Source: Thamnaconus septentrionalis (lineage: Eukaryota > Chordata > Actinopteri > Tetraodontiformes > Monacanthidae). From it: a DNA stretch of 64,000 bases. Of the stretch, positions 12,036 through 24,829 are shown one piece after another. How positions within the stretch are numbered: the stretch's first letter is position 1; each line of letters opens with the position of its first letter. The stretch spans positions 10,654,361-10,718,360 of the forward strand of contig CM020501.1 in assembly GCA_009823395.1 (NCBI GenBank), given 5' to 3'. The notes beneath the pieces are model-generated. The model worked only from the letters and a program-made list of their open reading frames with translations. It made no database searches and was not told the DNA's origin. Position numbers and translations under genes: made by a program.

Positions 12036-12479
12036 TTCATTTTGTATCATTTTATCACTTCTTCATTTTTCCCTTTTTCTCTTTTAGGCTGAAATCTGAC
12101 ATCTGATTGTGATGACATCACAGCTTCTCTCCCCGGGTCGCCTTTTGTGAATGCATAATAAAAGCCAGCATAAATCACACGGCGTTTTCCTCCAGTCACA
12201 CCTGTCACCACCTGCGCCTGACAGTAGCGCTGCTGCACAACCACAGCCACAGACATCTCCCCTGCTGCTCCTTTGGCTTCCCTTCTCCTCCCGTCATTAC
12301 AGACACCAGCTTACAACTCCCTGTCCGGCTGTGAATCATAGACCGCCGGCCCCGTTTGATTTTACACTTGATGACTCATCAGAGGTTTAACTCTTCACAT
12401 TAAAGGCCGCTGACAACTTTACGGCCCCCCATACAGCAAACGGTGAAGACACCGCGCCGCGCTGCTCCGTCTCTATAAC

Positions 12480-12960
12480 TCATCTGGAGCTGGATTGAAT
12501 CATCTCCACTCGGAGAGCGAGAGGGGGAGGGCGGGTGGGACTGAAAAACCTGGCAAGACTGAGGGCGAAGGTGTGTGTGTGCGCGTGCGTGAGAGAGAGC
12601 GCGCCTGTGCGTGGCGTTTGTTGTGTGTTTGTTGTGTGCGTCTGAATTAATGTTCCTCCTAATTAAGCTTCAGCGAGCTTCTCGGAGCAGGAGGGAGGGG
12701 GAGGCGAGACTTCACAGCCATTAAATCAGGACAATGCTTTTTGTGTCACTGGTGCTGGCGAGAGTTGCCCTCCACCCGCCACCACCACCCCTGACTCCCC
12801 CACCTCTCTCTCTCTCCCTCTCTGAGCACCTCTCCTCTCTTCCAAACAGCCCTCTCACTCTCCCCTCACCCTCCATCAGTGTCTCACAGCTGCCACACAG
12901 CCGATTGCTCCAAAAATAAATGATGGCCTCCCAAGTGCACGGTCAAGGCCAGGCAAGTTG
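12480..12960. other. Low-complexity and CT-rich intergenic sequence
   Basis: Short AG and GT runs near 12570-12640 are followed by a C/T-biased stretch (12770-12900). A homeodomain-like CCTAATTAAGCTT lies at 12658-12670. No gene is supported. Confidence 0.4.
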
Positions 12961-13103
12961 GCACGGCTGGCCGTCCTGTGAGAGCATGGAGCACTGATTG
13001 CTTACTGGCGCGCCCTCTGTTGGGCAAAAGGGCCAATTACAGTTTAGGAGGCGCAGAAAGGAACAGAGGACAGATAAAAAAAACAAACAAAAAAAAAACT
13101 GTA

Positions 13104-13254
<151 letters not shown>

Positions 13255-13389
13255 TACTGCTACAACTACTACGATACAACATATGTTGTATATACATACA
13301 TATATATACACACACACACTGCTTTTGCATCTATGCATGTCAAAGACAATGAGATTAAAACAAGGCAAATATAATACTATGTATAATAA

Positions 13390-13461
13390 TAGTAGTAGTA
13401 GCTTTACAGTAGCGTTACAGTAGTAGTAGTAGTAGTAGTAGTAGTATAGTAGTAGCAGTAG
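13390..13461. repeat. Interrupted (TAG)n microsatellite
   Basis: Two TAG/AGT blocks are separated by a short CTTTACAGTAGCGTTACAG segment. Confidence 0.9.
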
Positions 13462-13472
13462 TGTTACAGGTA

Positions 13473-13680
13473 GAAGGATACTGAGGCTGGAGCTGGCAGA
13501 CAGGTGGCCTAGAGGAAGGGCTGGAAGACATCTATGGAGGCAGTGGAAGAGAACATGAAGTTAGTTAGTTGGTGTCAGAGCAGAAGAAGCAAAAGGATTA
13601 GAAGGTGAGATGGAGGCAGATGGTTGGCTGTGGCCACCAGTGGAGGGAACAACCAGAAGGAAAAGAAGAATTTTTTATCA
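13473..13680 (+). mobile_element. Probable 3' end of a non-LTR (RTE-like) retrotransposon
   Basis: The run GAGCTGGCAGACAGGTGGCC, CTAGAGGAAGG, GAACATGAAGTTAG, GATGGAGGCAGATGGTTGGC and AACCAGAAGGAAAAGAAGAA resembles, as I remember it, the 3' end of an abundant teleost LINE whose tail reads GGCTGTGGC...GAAAAGAAGAA. The adjacent ATC repeat would fit a 3' microsatellite tail. Only about 200 bp remains. The family assignment is from memory and uncertain. Confidence 0.5.
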
Positions 13681-13683
13681 TGA

Positions 13684-13724
13684 CATCATCATCATCATCA
13701 TCGTCATCATCATCATCATCATCA
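13684..13724. repeat. (ATC)n microsatellite
   Basis: About 13 CAT/ATC units with one GTC interruption, directly after the LINE-like fragment. Confidence 0.93.
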
Positions 13725-13982
13725 ACAACAGGTGTAAATTGTTATCTGTTCGGTATATAGTAAAACAACACCGTTTTAATTAGTTTATGTTGTTTAGTCG
13801 CATGCTCTCATAACCTTTTAAATTATATATACAAAACGTATAAATTATATATAAAAACCCTTTAGTTCTATTTTTTTTAAGTCATTTTTAAACATTTAAA
13901 TGTTTTTCATTGTGGAGTCCAGTGGAGCAGCCTAATACCATTGTTTATTTAAAACATCCAAACAACAAGTGCTCCAGAACAC

Positions 13983-14210
13983 AGTATATTTCACGCTCTG
14001 CTCACAGCCTCTCAAACTAAATGCAGTTAAAACTGATGTGTTGCTGCAACCTGTACATGTATGAAAGGAGACTCAGACAGGATGGACACAAGGTGGTTCC
14101 AGGAGATGGCAACAATACCTGTCTGGGGGTGTTGTCGCTAACATGGGGTGGGTGGGTGGGTGGGTCGGGGGTATCATTGCTCTTTATGACATCACAAAGG
14201 GCTAGATAAA
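13983..14210 (-). mobile_element. Dispersed CRE-palindrome repeat, copy E
   Basis: Reversed tail block ACGCTCTGCTCACAGCCTCT (about 13992-14011) and palindrome TTATGACATCACAAAGGGC (14183-14201). The block order is that of the minus-strand copies D and I. A (GGGT)n expansion lies between them. Confidence 0.55.
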
Positions 14211-14819
14211 AGAACCATGACCTTCAGCACACAACTACTGCAAAGTGGAGCCAGCAAAAGAAGTAAAGGATGCTGGAAAGTTTCCTTGACATGATTGACA
14301 TTCTCTCACTTTTGTCAACTAGAAGGAAATAAAGAAAATAATTGAAATATTCCTAATAATTCATTTTAGTAAATGAAATAAAACGTTGTTCCAATTGTAA
14401 GATGGTATGAGTTGTTGAAATGTAAATTATAAACAAACAAATCATACACACATTATTACTCGGTAGAAATAAAAGCCATTTTCACAAACTTGCCCTTAAA
14501 TAATAGAAATCAATGCAACCTCACTTTCAAATAGCCGACGATTCGAATGAGGAAAAATTGCTAACAGTCGACCCTTGCGTTCTCTCCACTGCTACTCGCT
14601 ACTCAACTCACCAACGCGCTGGGCGGAAACACAATACAATGCTGCCAAGGCAATGGGAGGCTTAAAACATGAATACAAACAGCCTAACAATAGGACGATG
14701 ACCGCGTGTGGCCCCGTGAGGAACAGAAGAAGAACACAAACGCAGCCTCACTCCTCCCTCCAGCTCTCACAGGCTGTGAGCCGCAGAGAGAACAAAGTGG
14801 CTCGGAGGCAAGTCCTTTG

Positions 14820-15240
14820 GTCTAAAAATAATTTAACATACTCCAAGAAGGCCTTATATATCTTTCATCCATTTAATTAGTTCTGCCATCTCCAAGTTGG
14901 TCAGGTCTATTTAACACTCGGCAGCCGAGGCCGGTCCAGTCACTCACCGAATCCATCAAACGTGTGCAGTGCATCTCCGAGGACTATTTAGTCTTTAATA
15001 CATATTCAGCGTGTGAGTTATTGTTGTCAGAGGCGGGCGCGCTGAACTGTGGCTCACAGAACTGAGAGCAATTGAACTTGCGTGTCTGCGGCACAACTTA
15101 TTGACTCTGGCGTCAAACATTATGAATAATGATCTTTGTCTGCTTAAACACAAATACATGTTCACAGACGCGGACCAGTGCATGCAGAGCCTGAGGCGCC
15201 TCCAGCACTTCCTGCAACAAAACAATTTCTGTTTTGCTTG
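14820..15240. promoter_or_regulatory. Candidate conserved non-coding element
   Basis: Unique sequence with AAATAATTTAAC, CATTTAATTAGTTC, CTATTTAGTCTTTAATAC, TTATGAATAATGATC and CTTATTGACTC. No repeat or exon signature. Confidence 0.35.
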
Positions 15241-15481
15241 TAAAATACAATCAAAACATCACAATAGATGATTTATTTATTTGAACCAATTAATAAAATT
15301 AACTTGTTTTAGATATGTTTCTCTTTTCTGTTGCGTGTCTGATGCTTTCATGAGTGGGAAAGCGGCGCAGCGGTGGGTTAACGAGATGTCCACTAGGGGT
15401 CAGGATGATACCAAATATTTAACACCTGCTACACAGGGTGAAATAACCAAACACACTGGGTTGTCTGGACATTGACTAAAG

Positions 15482-15569
<88 letters not shown>
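15482..15569. repeat. (AAT)n microsatellite
   Basis: About 29 uninterrupted ATA/AAT units. Confidence 0.97.
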
Positions 15570-16840
15570 GTAAGAGTTATTTTCAATTATATTAATATTG
15601 TGTATGAGAGATTATAATAAAATTAGTTATTTAAATGAAGAAACTTCAACAAAGCTCAACATGGTTGGAGGTCATATATGTAAACAGAAATGTTACTGGT
15701 GACATTGAGAAAAAACATAAGATTATTGAAAATAACACGTTTCTGAAGTCCACCACAAACTGGTGAACATTAGACACATCACGTAACTTCAGTAAGTAGT
15801 CACATCCTAATTATGGTCCGTGTGATAAAATCCGTTATCATAATACGAACATTTCCCTGGGCCCTCAATCCATGTTATTATTATTATTATTTTTCAATTA
15901 CAATTTGACTTCTGAAAAAAACACTGAAAATGAAAAAAGCAAAACAAAAAAAACAACAACAACAAGTGGATGGACAAGTCAAAATGTCTGTTATGAGTAA
16001 ATATTCAAATCATTTGATGAGGAAGTTGGCCAGAAGAGATGGAGTGATAATACAATATGTATAAAAACATTTCGACAGAGCAATAAATATATCAAATTCC
16101 ACTCGTCTTTGCCATTTAATATAAATTAAAGTATACTTTAATATCTTAAATCTCTGGGAAAATGCAGTCCCGCTCAAAATCAGAGGAATCATCCACGTCT
16201 CTGTCTCTTAAATAAAAAAAAGTTAATAAAGTAAATAATAAGTGTTTGTTCATTGCCACCTAATTTCTTAAATATGTTGTGAAATGTGTTTTTCCTCTTT
16301 GGTTTTGTTTGGAAAAAACAAACAAACAAAGCAGAAGACCGAAGACTGAAATACTGTTTACAACTTGTTTGAATACTGTAAAAACAAAAAGCAAAACAAA
16401 ACATCATTTCAAATGCTCTCTCGTCCAGACACACAAAAATATCTGTATTTTATCTCACCACCAACAAAGGAGAAAACAGTTTAAACAGGAACATGCTATG
16501 TTTTAGATATAATGTAAAGTGGTTAAATATTTTAATTACTGTTACAGCAGTGCACGTAGTTACACTGATTGGTCCTGTTTTTCCGATTAGGAAAATATGA
16601 GACATCAAAAGAAAAGAGACAAAATAATGATGGTCAGTGGAAACAGAACAAAGTTTTTGCTTTGTTACCCCTCTTGCTTTGTAGCCCAAAAAGAAAAAAA
16701 GGAAAAAAAGGAAAAAAAAAAAAAAAAAAAAAAACACTAGGTCTAAGAGCGTTCTCTCTGTGTTCTCATGTATCCCGTGCACGGCGCAGTGCAAACACAC
16801 AACAAACAACCCTATGCGAGACTCCGGCGCGCTCGACTGT
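15570..16840. other. AT-rich intergenic sequence, no gene seen
   Basis: A/T-biased with a long A-rich stretch (16684-16734) and (AAC)n-like bits. The open frames crossing it are composition artefacts. Confidence 0.5.
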
Positions 16841-17601
16841 TTAACAAGCTGTCTGGGGCCATAACATAGTTCTGCTGCGGCAGTTAACACCGCACAGCGG
16901 GGCAGCTCCAGGTAGTGACACCCTCAGTGCACTTTCACAGCACTCCGCAATACACAAACACACACACACGCACACTGTGCAGCTCCAATTCTCACTTCTG
17001 GCCCCTGCACGCAGCACGGCGGCCCCTAATAGGTGGCAGTGTTGTTGCTTAATGGAAGTGCACAGGGAGTTGTGCTGCTGAGGTAGATAGGCCCCTCTGG
17101 GCAAAAACACATTAACCTATTTGGAGGGCGTGAATTCGAGATGGTGTTATTAGCGTGAACCTGGAGCTGAGCCTCAGCTCTCGTGCTCGCAGTGAGTTTG
17201 TGTTTGTGTGTCAGAGGAAGAGAAGCCCGAGAGGAGAGGAGAAGCGGAGCGAACTTCCTGTCTGAGCGGAGTGTCTCGGGCTGCGGTGAAAAAGTCTGAG
17301 CTCTGCTCTCCCACGTAGCAGCAGCAGCCAAAAGATGTTGACTTCCTGGACTGACAGCCTGTTCGCCGCCCCACGTCAAAACCAGAGGAGCTCGGAACAA
17401 ACTGCAGCTCGGTCGCTGAGGATTATTTGGACAAATACTCAAGTGGAGACGTGCTTGATATTAACGGGCAGGTGTCAGAGCGCCACGTCCTGCAGTAGCC
17501 AATGAAAACTGGATCTCAGCCGTAATCCTCATCTCCTTTTCTGTGTGTTGTACTTAGTGAAGGCCATGCAGCCACCTGATGACACTGATCGTACTCTAGA
17601 G

Positions 17602-17914
17602 CAGTGCTATAGGACCCACATTTTTTGTGATTATCAGGCAGCCGTGACCCAAATTTATCCCACAGCACTCAAATTTATTGGACAAAAATAAAAACGCAAG
17701 CCCACTTTCTGTCATGTCTAGTAAATAAATTATTGAATTGAATTGTATGTCCTGCAAAATAATAGCCCAACATTTTCTCTATAGATAAACATACATTTTA
17801 AAATCCCTTATAAAAAGGGAAATAAAAAGGGAAACTTTCCACAAAGCGGTGGCCCAATAAAAAAAGGGTTGGTGACCCAAAAGTGGGCCGCGAACCACCA
17901 GTTGGGAAACACTG
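17602..17914. mobile_element. hAT-type MITE (non-autonomous DNA transposon)
   Basis: A 313-bp element is flanked by a perfect 8-bp duplication CTCTAGAG (17594-17601 and 17915-17922). It begins CAGTGCTATAGGACCC and ends GTTGGGAAACACTG, giving imperfect inverted termini of the hAT type (CAGTG...CACTG). The interior is AT-rich without a transposase. An 8-bp duplication of the NTCTAGAN type is characteristic of hAT insertion. The right end carries the GTGGGCCGCGAACCACCAGT motif common in vertebrate hAT MITEs. Confidence 0.85.
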
Positions 17915-18179
17915 CTCTAGAGTCTGTATTCTTTTTAGAGATTTAGGATCATGATGAGGAGAGGCAGGTGTGCGGTTTTGAGTTCAAGATGAATCATGCG
18001 TACAATTGAAGGATTATATAGTACAAATCAGTTTTATTGTCTTTATGTATAAGGTCTCTAATTTTTTTTAAATTGCTTAAAATTTTAGATCTGTCTTTAG
18101 TTGTTTGATTAAAAATAGAGGTCAAGAGAAGCCATAATCGGAGTTTTCACACACATGAACATCAGCTGGATGACGTCTT

Positions 18180-18480
18180 AATGTGCTTCAAACTCACCGT
18201 TGCGGCTTTGCGGTCGCCACGCTACGTGCTTAATATTGCACTAAACGCTTTGGGGAAGGAAAAAAAGAAAAGAAAGAGAAGGCGGCAATTACACTTATGC
18301 CATCCGCTAATTCCATCCAATTAGCCAATTAAGGCTAATTACAGTTTTAGCTTGGCACAAGGGTTTTCATAATTAACCATTTATCAAATCTCCACCCTCC
18401 GTCTTTGCCGCAGACACTCAGGCAGTAAAGAGCAGGAGAGCCTCGGCGAGACCACCCAGAGCCCACCTCTGCAGAGGTAG
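18180..18480. promoter_or_regulatory. Strong candidate conserved non-coding element (homeodomain cluster)
   Basis: Within 120 bp (18285-18400) there are at least five TAAT/ATTA cores: GGCAATTACAC, CGCTAATTCC, CCAATTAGCCAATTAAGG, GGCTAATTACAG and ATAATTAACC. The sequence is unique and non-repetitive. This density is typical of ancient homeobox-responsive enhancers. Confidence 0.45.
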
Positions 18481-18769
18481 TGAGGACTTGCCTTCACCTT
18501 ACAAACCTCCCAAAACCTGTTCTGGTTCTAAGTGTAAACTTGGTTTGACCCCTACAAACAATGCCGAACCATCAATGCCGTTATTTTCTCCACACACCGG
18601 TGGCCTGGCTGCACACTCCGGGCCATGTGTGGCCTCGTGCACAGACAGTGTGAGCTGCTGAGGTGACCGCGGGGTCAGACGGGTCCGCGAGCCCACCCTG
18701 CTCCTCCCTCCACCCTGCACGACACTCCGACCACTATTGTACGGCTGCATTATCTACTTTGAGTCAGAT

Positions 18770-19085
18770 TCTCCAGTTTCACGGTGTGAGTGAATTCCGT
18801 CGGCTGTCTGCATTATTAAAAGGCCAGAAATTATTTATCTAATATTCATTATTTATATTTATACAAGGAGCTCGTCCGCAGGGAGCAGGTCTCATTTTCA
18901 GCCTCATATTTTGTAAACAGGCAGTCACAGAAGCGACAGTTCCTCTGATTTAAAGAGACAGGCCTGCTTATGGAGAATGATGGCTTCCTTGAATTCAAAT
19001 GGAAAGGCGATCAATTTTTAATATTCGGTTCGTGCGGCATTTGCATCGGCTCCTTCTCAGATTTCGCCGCCGCTCTGGGTTTCTT
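18770..19085. promoter_or_regulatory. Candidate conserved non-coding element
   Basis: Unique sequence with GCATTATTAAAAGGCC, GAAATTATTTATCTAATATTC, TTTGTAAACAGGC (FOX-like), GATCAATTTTTAATATTCG and GGCATTTGCAT. An open frame through the right part has no recognisable domain. Confidence 0.35.
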
Positions 19086-19249
19086 TTTTTTCCTCTTCCC
19101 CACTCGCATGGGAGATGAGGGCAGACAGGTGAGTCTGGAGTGGAAGGAGGGGAGACGGGAGCCATTTCAGTCTCAAGGAAAGTGGACAACATCAACAGAA
19201 AGTCTGCTGTATTCAGACTTGAGAGTACAAGTGCTGAGGTAAACCTCAA

Positions 19250-19800
19250 TTTAAAGTCCAGTGTGCCACAAATAGTAGATTATTGCAAACAATGTAAATA
19301 TTGATCCCTGTATTCTGATCTTTCTTAAATCAGCTGTGATTTCAGATCAACATCATAAACCCCAGAGCAGATCCATGTGCTGTTCTGTTACTGTAACTAC
19401 ATTGCCTCCTTTTAAGTGAACACATTATTTAGATATGTAAATTCTTATTATTCTCAAATTAAAACACAGCAGTTGTTAACTTCAAGTGTTTCTACCTGAC
19501 TAAAAGAAATGCTGATGTGTTTTCTACTGCACTTCTGAAATGTTCCACATCGGTCCTTTGTTTAAGTCATATGTATACACACATGAGTTTGTGGCAAAAT
19601 GTCAAGAAAATCACATAATTCGCCAAATAGAATAAGACAATTTCAAAAGTCCACTATTAGAATACTGATAAAATCAGGGATTTGAAAATGGTGATTGCAA
19701 AATAAAGCAGTAGTAAAATCTTTCTTTTTACTAGACTTGAGGACACTTTAGGATTCCCACTGGACCTTCAAGTCACTTCACCTGGATTATTAACTAAATA
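19250..19800. other. AT-rich intergenic sequence, nothing recognised
   Basis: No exon, repeat family or strong motif cluster was seen. Confidence 0.5.
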
Positions 19801-20019
19801 CTTTCCCGCTGCCACGACCTGTCTTGTCTTTGTGGCGGGACGAAAACAAAGAGGCACTTCTCAGCATTGCGACAGGAGTTTCAACACGTGTCCCGCCCAA
19901 AAACCAACGTCCTCCGCCACAAACTCAAACTCTGGTGAAGGGAGAGTCCTCCGCTGACTGCTCGCTGGAGGCTGTGCCATTAAAAAAAGAAGCATTTCAG
20001 CCGGTCGGGGCTGTAATAT

Positions 20020-20560
20020 TCAGAACGCATCCTCCCGTGTTAACAGCTCAGACTAGACAGGCTGAAGGGAAGACAAACGCCAGGCGAGCGACGCGCGCGT
20101 TTGTTGGGCCGGCCGTGCGCGCGAGCACGCCCGCACCCCCACAGCCGCCAGTCTGCGAGTGGCTTTAAGTACGAACAAAATCGCTTTTCAAAGGGAATAA
20201 TGTAGAACAACATCATGTCAACTTGGCGACATATTTATATATTTTCTTCGGGAGGGGATGGCATTAATTTTAAAGCTGCATTTTTTTTTTAAGTTGAGGA
20301 AAAAGGGAGCGCTGTTCTCAAACCCGGGACGAACCGTGAGACACGGGGAGCGGTTATGCAAATGAGCGGCGCGAGTGTCAAAATGGCGGTGAAGAATTGA
20401 TGAGGACAGAGAGCGCCTCGCGCCTCCCGCCTTCCTCGGCGGCGGGCGAGCGAACGAGGAAGAAGTGGCTGACGGAGAGGACGAGCCATGTTCCTTTTCA
20501 AAGGAAAGTTTCACGGCGCTATCATGGCAGCCATTGTGACTCTCGGATAAATTTTAATGC
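20020..20560. promoter_or_regulatory. CpG-rich segment with octamer and YY1-type sites; possible promoter or CpG island
   Basis: High CpG density is combined with a perfect octamer ATGCAAAT (20356-20363) and a YY1-like AAAATGGCGG (20380-20389), 17 bp apart. This pairing is common in CpG-island promoters and enhancers. No exon could be assigned on either strand, so transcription is speculative. Confidence 0.35.
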
Positions 20561-21299
20561 CCCCCCCCCCACCCCGATGACTGCGTGTCACTCCCTCTTC
20601 CTCCCTGCCTTCCTTTTTCTGTCTTTCTTTTCTTCTTTTTTTCGGGAGAGTTTGAGTACCCGTCGCTACCCCCCCACACGCTCCCCAATCTCGCCAGGGT
20701 GACATCGAGCAGAAGCACGTGCACGTGGTCGTGTGAGTGCGTGTGCCCGTGCGGAAGGGGTGGGGGGTGTGGGGTTTGGTGGAAGAGGAAGAAAAAGTCC
20801 GCATGAAAGATTCATCACAAACGTCTCTAATCTGCGGCTGCATTGTCAGGGAGACGTTATAAAGCACACATTGTAAATGGATTCTTCCCTCACTGACTCC
20901 AGCCATCTCTCTGCAGAGGGACGACAGGAGGGGAGGGGTGGGGGTTAGTGGGGGGAGGGGCCATCCTTGTGTTGGCACCAGACAAGTACACAGTGGCAGC
21001 AGATGAGCGGCGCTCTCTGGGACTGCATTACGAGCCGTCCCCAGTGCGCCGCTGCCTGCGAGCGCCACTCTAATGTACAAGCCGGCCACATTCCCCTTGT
21101 CAGGGCCCTGACGTGCACGTCAAGAGTTACCCGAGCCAAAGTGACAGCGCCCCCCACCACACCCCCTACCTCCCCCCACCCTCTCCCTGCAGCTGGCCCG
21201 CTCTCCTCTCCAACCTGCTTGGAGGAGCACTTTGAAAAAGGGCCCGAGTGGCGCCGTCCGCCCACCCGCTCGCCCGATGCCACTTGGTGGCGGCTTCAG

Positions 21300-21450
21300 C
21301 GGCGGCCACTTTATTTATTCCTCACCGCAGGCACCTGGAGGTAAAACAATATGGGCCGTACTGAGGAAGCTCATAATGTTAGCTTTGGCTGTGGGCGCTC
21401 GGCCATAAATATCGCAGTGTGATTGGAGCCACTTGAAGCATCTTGGATTC
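21300..21450. promoter_or_regulatory. Short candidate conserved non-coding element
   Basis: A unique island (CTTTATTTATTCC, AAACAATATGGGCC, CTCATAATGTTAGC, GCCATAAATATCGC) within G/C homopolymer-rich DNA (20560-21300 and 21470-21600). Confidence 0.3.
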
Positions 21451-21999
21451 CAAGCAAAGGTCTGAGGAAGAGAGGAGGGCAAGGTGGGGGTGGGTGGGGT
21501 TGGAGGGGTGGGGGGGTGTCACTACCTTTTCTTTCATCCCTCATTCAATCACCCCCGGCCCCCTCCTCCCCCCCCAGCCAGTCCTCCCGGTGCAAAGTGA
21601 CACAAGTCTCTCATGCTTTTAGTGGCACTTTGAAAAATAAGACCTCAGTGAAGCAAAAATAATCACTCTTTTCAACACTTCACTTCATCGGGGCCGACGC
21701 TCTTCACTCCTCCATCTCGGGGCCGCCTCAATCACATGTGATGATACTAAGTATGACTTATTCATTTTTTTGTCACAGAGGCGGAGACGTTCAGAAGTTG
21801 GGGGGCAGAGGGAGTGGAGGAGGCAGGTGGGGAAGGAGGAAGAGGAGGGGGAGGGGAAGGGGAGCTGTCGTCCCGCCGCTGAGCGCACTCAGTCACGCAC
21901 CAGATCCGCCCCGTTCCCGGCCAGCTTCCAGCTCCTTCACCATCACACGTCGACGGGGGCGAAAACACAATTTCTCTTTATTTCACCTTCTTATGACAT

Positions 22000-22980
22000 C
22001 ATGAGGGCTGATTTGTGGCTTGCGCTTGAGTGGCAGAGATGAAGTGCAAGTTATATATTAAAGCCTAATGACCGTAATGACAAGGCTTCATCGTCTCTCT
22101 CAAGGAGGGATGACTTATAAGCTCTACATCACACGCCTTGGACTGCTTTTTCGGTTAATACTGGCTTGTGAAAACACTTCAGATGCCCACAATCAACATC
22201 TAAATAATAATAATAAAAAAAAAATTAAACACATTTAAAAGTAAGTAAAAAAACATTTTTTTTTAGGGCAATTGCAACTTCGAATTAAACCTTAATTATT
22301 TACATGATAAAAACATAGATGATAAAATAATAAATCAAAAAATCTGATAAAACAATGCTTCTGTTGTGTTGACAGAAATTACATGAGCCTGAGAATAATG
22401 AATCATTTTTATTTAGTTGGCACATCTTTGTTTTAACCTTCAGCAGAGAAAACAATTTTTATGTGCAACTCCTTTGTGTAACATGTTGTGTAACGATTAT
22501 TACGGAGCCTTTTATGTTCATAAGATAAATTTATTTTTTACAGTTTAAAAAAAAGTCCTGTTAGGACCACGTACGAACTTATTAAAGTGCATAAACAAAT
22601 TGCAATAAAATGCTGCAGGAAAGTAAAAAATTGAGCATGTTTAGACTTTTGCACAAGGCTTCCTTCAGCGCTACACATTTTAATAATGGCTTAAAAAGTT
22701 AAAACACATTCAAACTGCTGTCTCTGGGTCAACTTTGAAGAATGGATGAGACAACTGCATAAAAAAAGAATTACACCTCATCCCGACCTACTGCGAGCAT
22801 TGCCAAGATGAAAATTAAATACATTCCATCACTGCAAACAGTGCATAACAAAAACAGCGGCGCAAGGAAACAGCACTTTTCTCTCAAGCAAAAGAAAAAA
22901 TAGAAATGTAGATATAAAAGCTGATCTAACTTCAACTTTAGCACGCTGCTTTAAAAAACACAGTCTGTGGCATGAATGAG
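22000..22980. other. AT-rich intergenic sequence, no gene seen
   Basis: The left edge (22020-22140) is non-repetitive. The rest has A/T runs and no recognised feature. Confidence 0.45.
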
Positions 22981-23099
22981 AGCCCTTTATAGCTCTTAGC
23001 TCATTGTGCTGCAACTTTTCTAAAAGCGAACGCGTCACCTGCGATGGTTTGGGGCTAAATTTAAAAGTGGAGGTAACGTCGGCGATGCAGATTATTCTC

Positions 23100-24090
23100 C
23101 TCCTGCTGCCCTTCTGCCTCCACTTCAGCGCGCAGACAACCCTCGCATCCGGGTCGGGGTGGAGGGGTGGGGGTGGGGGCTGTGCCGAGGACCCGCGCCT
23201 CATCACTTTAACTAAGTTACACAATCCTCCGCTCCACCGTCTTCTCATTCGCACTCTCCCTTCCACCCCTCCGCCCCTCCACCCCTCCACCCCTCCCCTC
23301 GCCTCACCCTCGCTCGCATCTGTGTGCATCTGCGTCCCCAACTGCCGCGCAATTAAAGAGAGATGAGCCGCGCTGTTAGTTTACGGTGGAGGTGGGGCCG
23401 GGGTAGGCGTGGGGGGGTGAAGAAACATAATGTAGTTTGTGTGTCACCATCAATTTGGCGCGCGCTGAAACTTTAAAAGGGCCCGATGAATTATTCGAGA
23501 GGAGTGCAGAGGGGAAGGCAAGAGAGGTGGCGGAGGAGGCGGGGCGGGCGGCGGGAGGAAGTAGATGGAGCGCAGAAAAGAGGTAAACTAGAGGAGGAAG
23601 CGGGAGGGAGAGATCGGTTGGGGGGGGGGGTAGATAAAATGACATTGTTATTCATCCGACTCTTTGTCACAAGTTGAGGCTGAAAGATGCAAAAACTTCA
23701 AGCGCGGGGGTCTCCCGTGGGTGAGATGGTGCAGTTCAAACAAAGTAAACAACTGTTTTACTCTGACGCACACTTTAGTCTCGCTGCAGGCTAAGTTGCC
23801 GTCCCCTCGTACGGCTGCATCAGGCGGCACACTCACCACGCCTGGCAGGGGAGAGTGTGAAGAGGAGTCGCATTCACACAAAGCGCGGCGGCGACGGCGG
23901 CACGCACGGAGACCCTGGTGTTGTTGCGTCGCTGTCGTCGTTACTCTTGTTGTTGTTTGCACAAAACGAAACAGGTTGGCTTTCATGCGCACGCACGCAG
24001 CTTCAGGACCTGGAGGACGGCTTCATACGGAGCTCACGCACACACGCACGCACATGCACTGTGCAACAAACAGGGGTTGGTAAAACTTTT
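23100..24090. other. GC-rich low-complexity sequence with CpG clusters
   Basis: It contains (CCCCTCCA)n-like runs at 23260-23300, purine-rich 23510-23600 and a G-run near 23620. The overlapping open frames on both strands are compositional. No gene is supported. Confidence 0.4.
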
Positions 24091-24829
24091 CCCCTTTTTT
24101 TACATAATGAACAATGAGGCTGTGCAGTGCCATGTCAATGCAGCAATGTAGATGTCAACATCTAAAGGTGACTGCTGATCCTCAGCGTGAGCTGGAGTGG
24201 ATTGAGGATATCGATATACACACACACTGCTTCAAGGTTGGACAAGTTAGTCAGAAATGCTATTCTGCAGACCCTGGTTGTATTTTAGTAATTTTTATGG
24301 TCTCCAACCAGTCCGCCCCTTCTGACCTCTGACCCCTGATATCAACAGGACATTTTCATTCACGCAATGACCACTCACTCATTTTCTCTTTTCGGGGCCA
24401 CTGTCTATGAGTCCAAGAGATGGTTGTGAGGTTGTGAAAATACTTGTAAATCAACAGCTTGTGAACTTAAATCCTTCACCAGAGATGCTGCCATGCGATT
24501 GGCTGATTAGCTAAGAAGCAACTTATCGCAAAAACATGAGAAGAATGGAAATTCAAGGTGGTCATGTTTCCAATCTTGATCAGTTGAGCTGTATATTCCA
24601 CCTGTGTGAGACTGAATTGATCATGGTAGGTTATATAACACAAAATTGCATTAAAACATTATACTTTATACATATCACGACTTTCTGCCATCATATTACA
24701 ATTGTGTGTGCTTGGCATTTCAAAGAACACAGACACAACATCGGCAACATCCCCACAAATAGTCAGACTCACAACAAACCGGTGCGTTGCTTTCCGCTGC
24801 AGTGTACGCACTAAATAAGACATGGGGGG

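Noticed and set aside
13498..13600. CRISPR-like or structured array around the TAG/ATC repeats
   Set aside because: These are ordinary eukaryotic microsatellites without spacer-repeat organisation.
20511..21089. 192-codon minus-strand open frame
   Set aside because: GC-rich composition keeps stops rare. The product has His/Thr and Gly-rich runs from CA and G repeats and no known domain.
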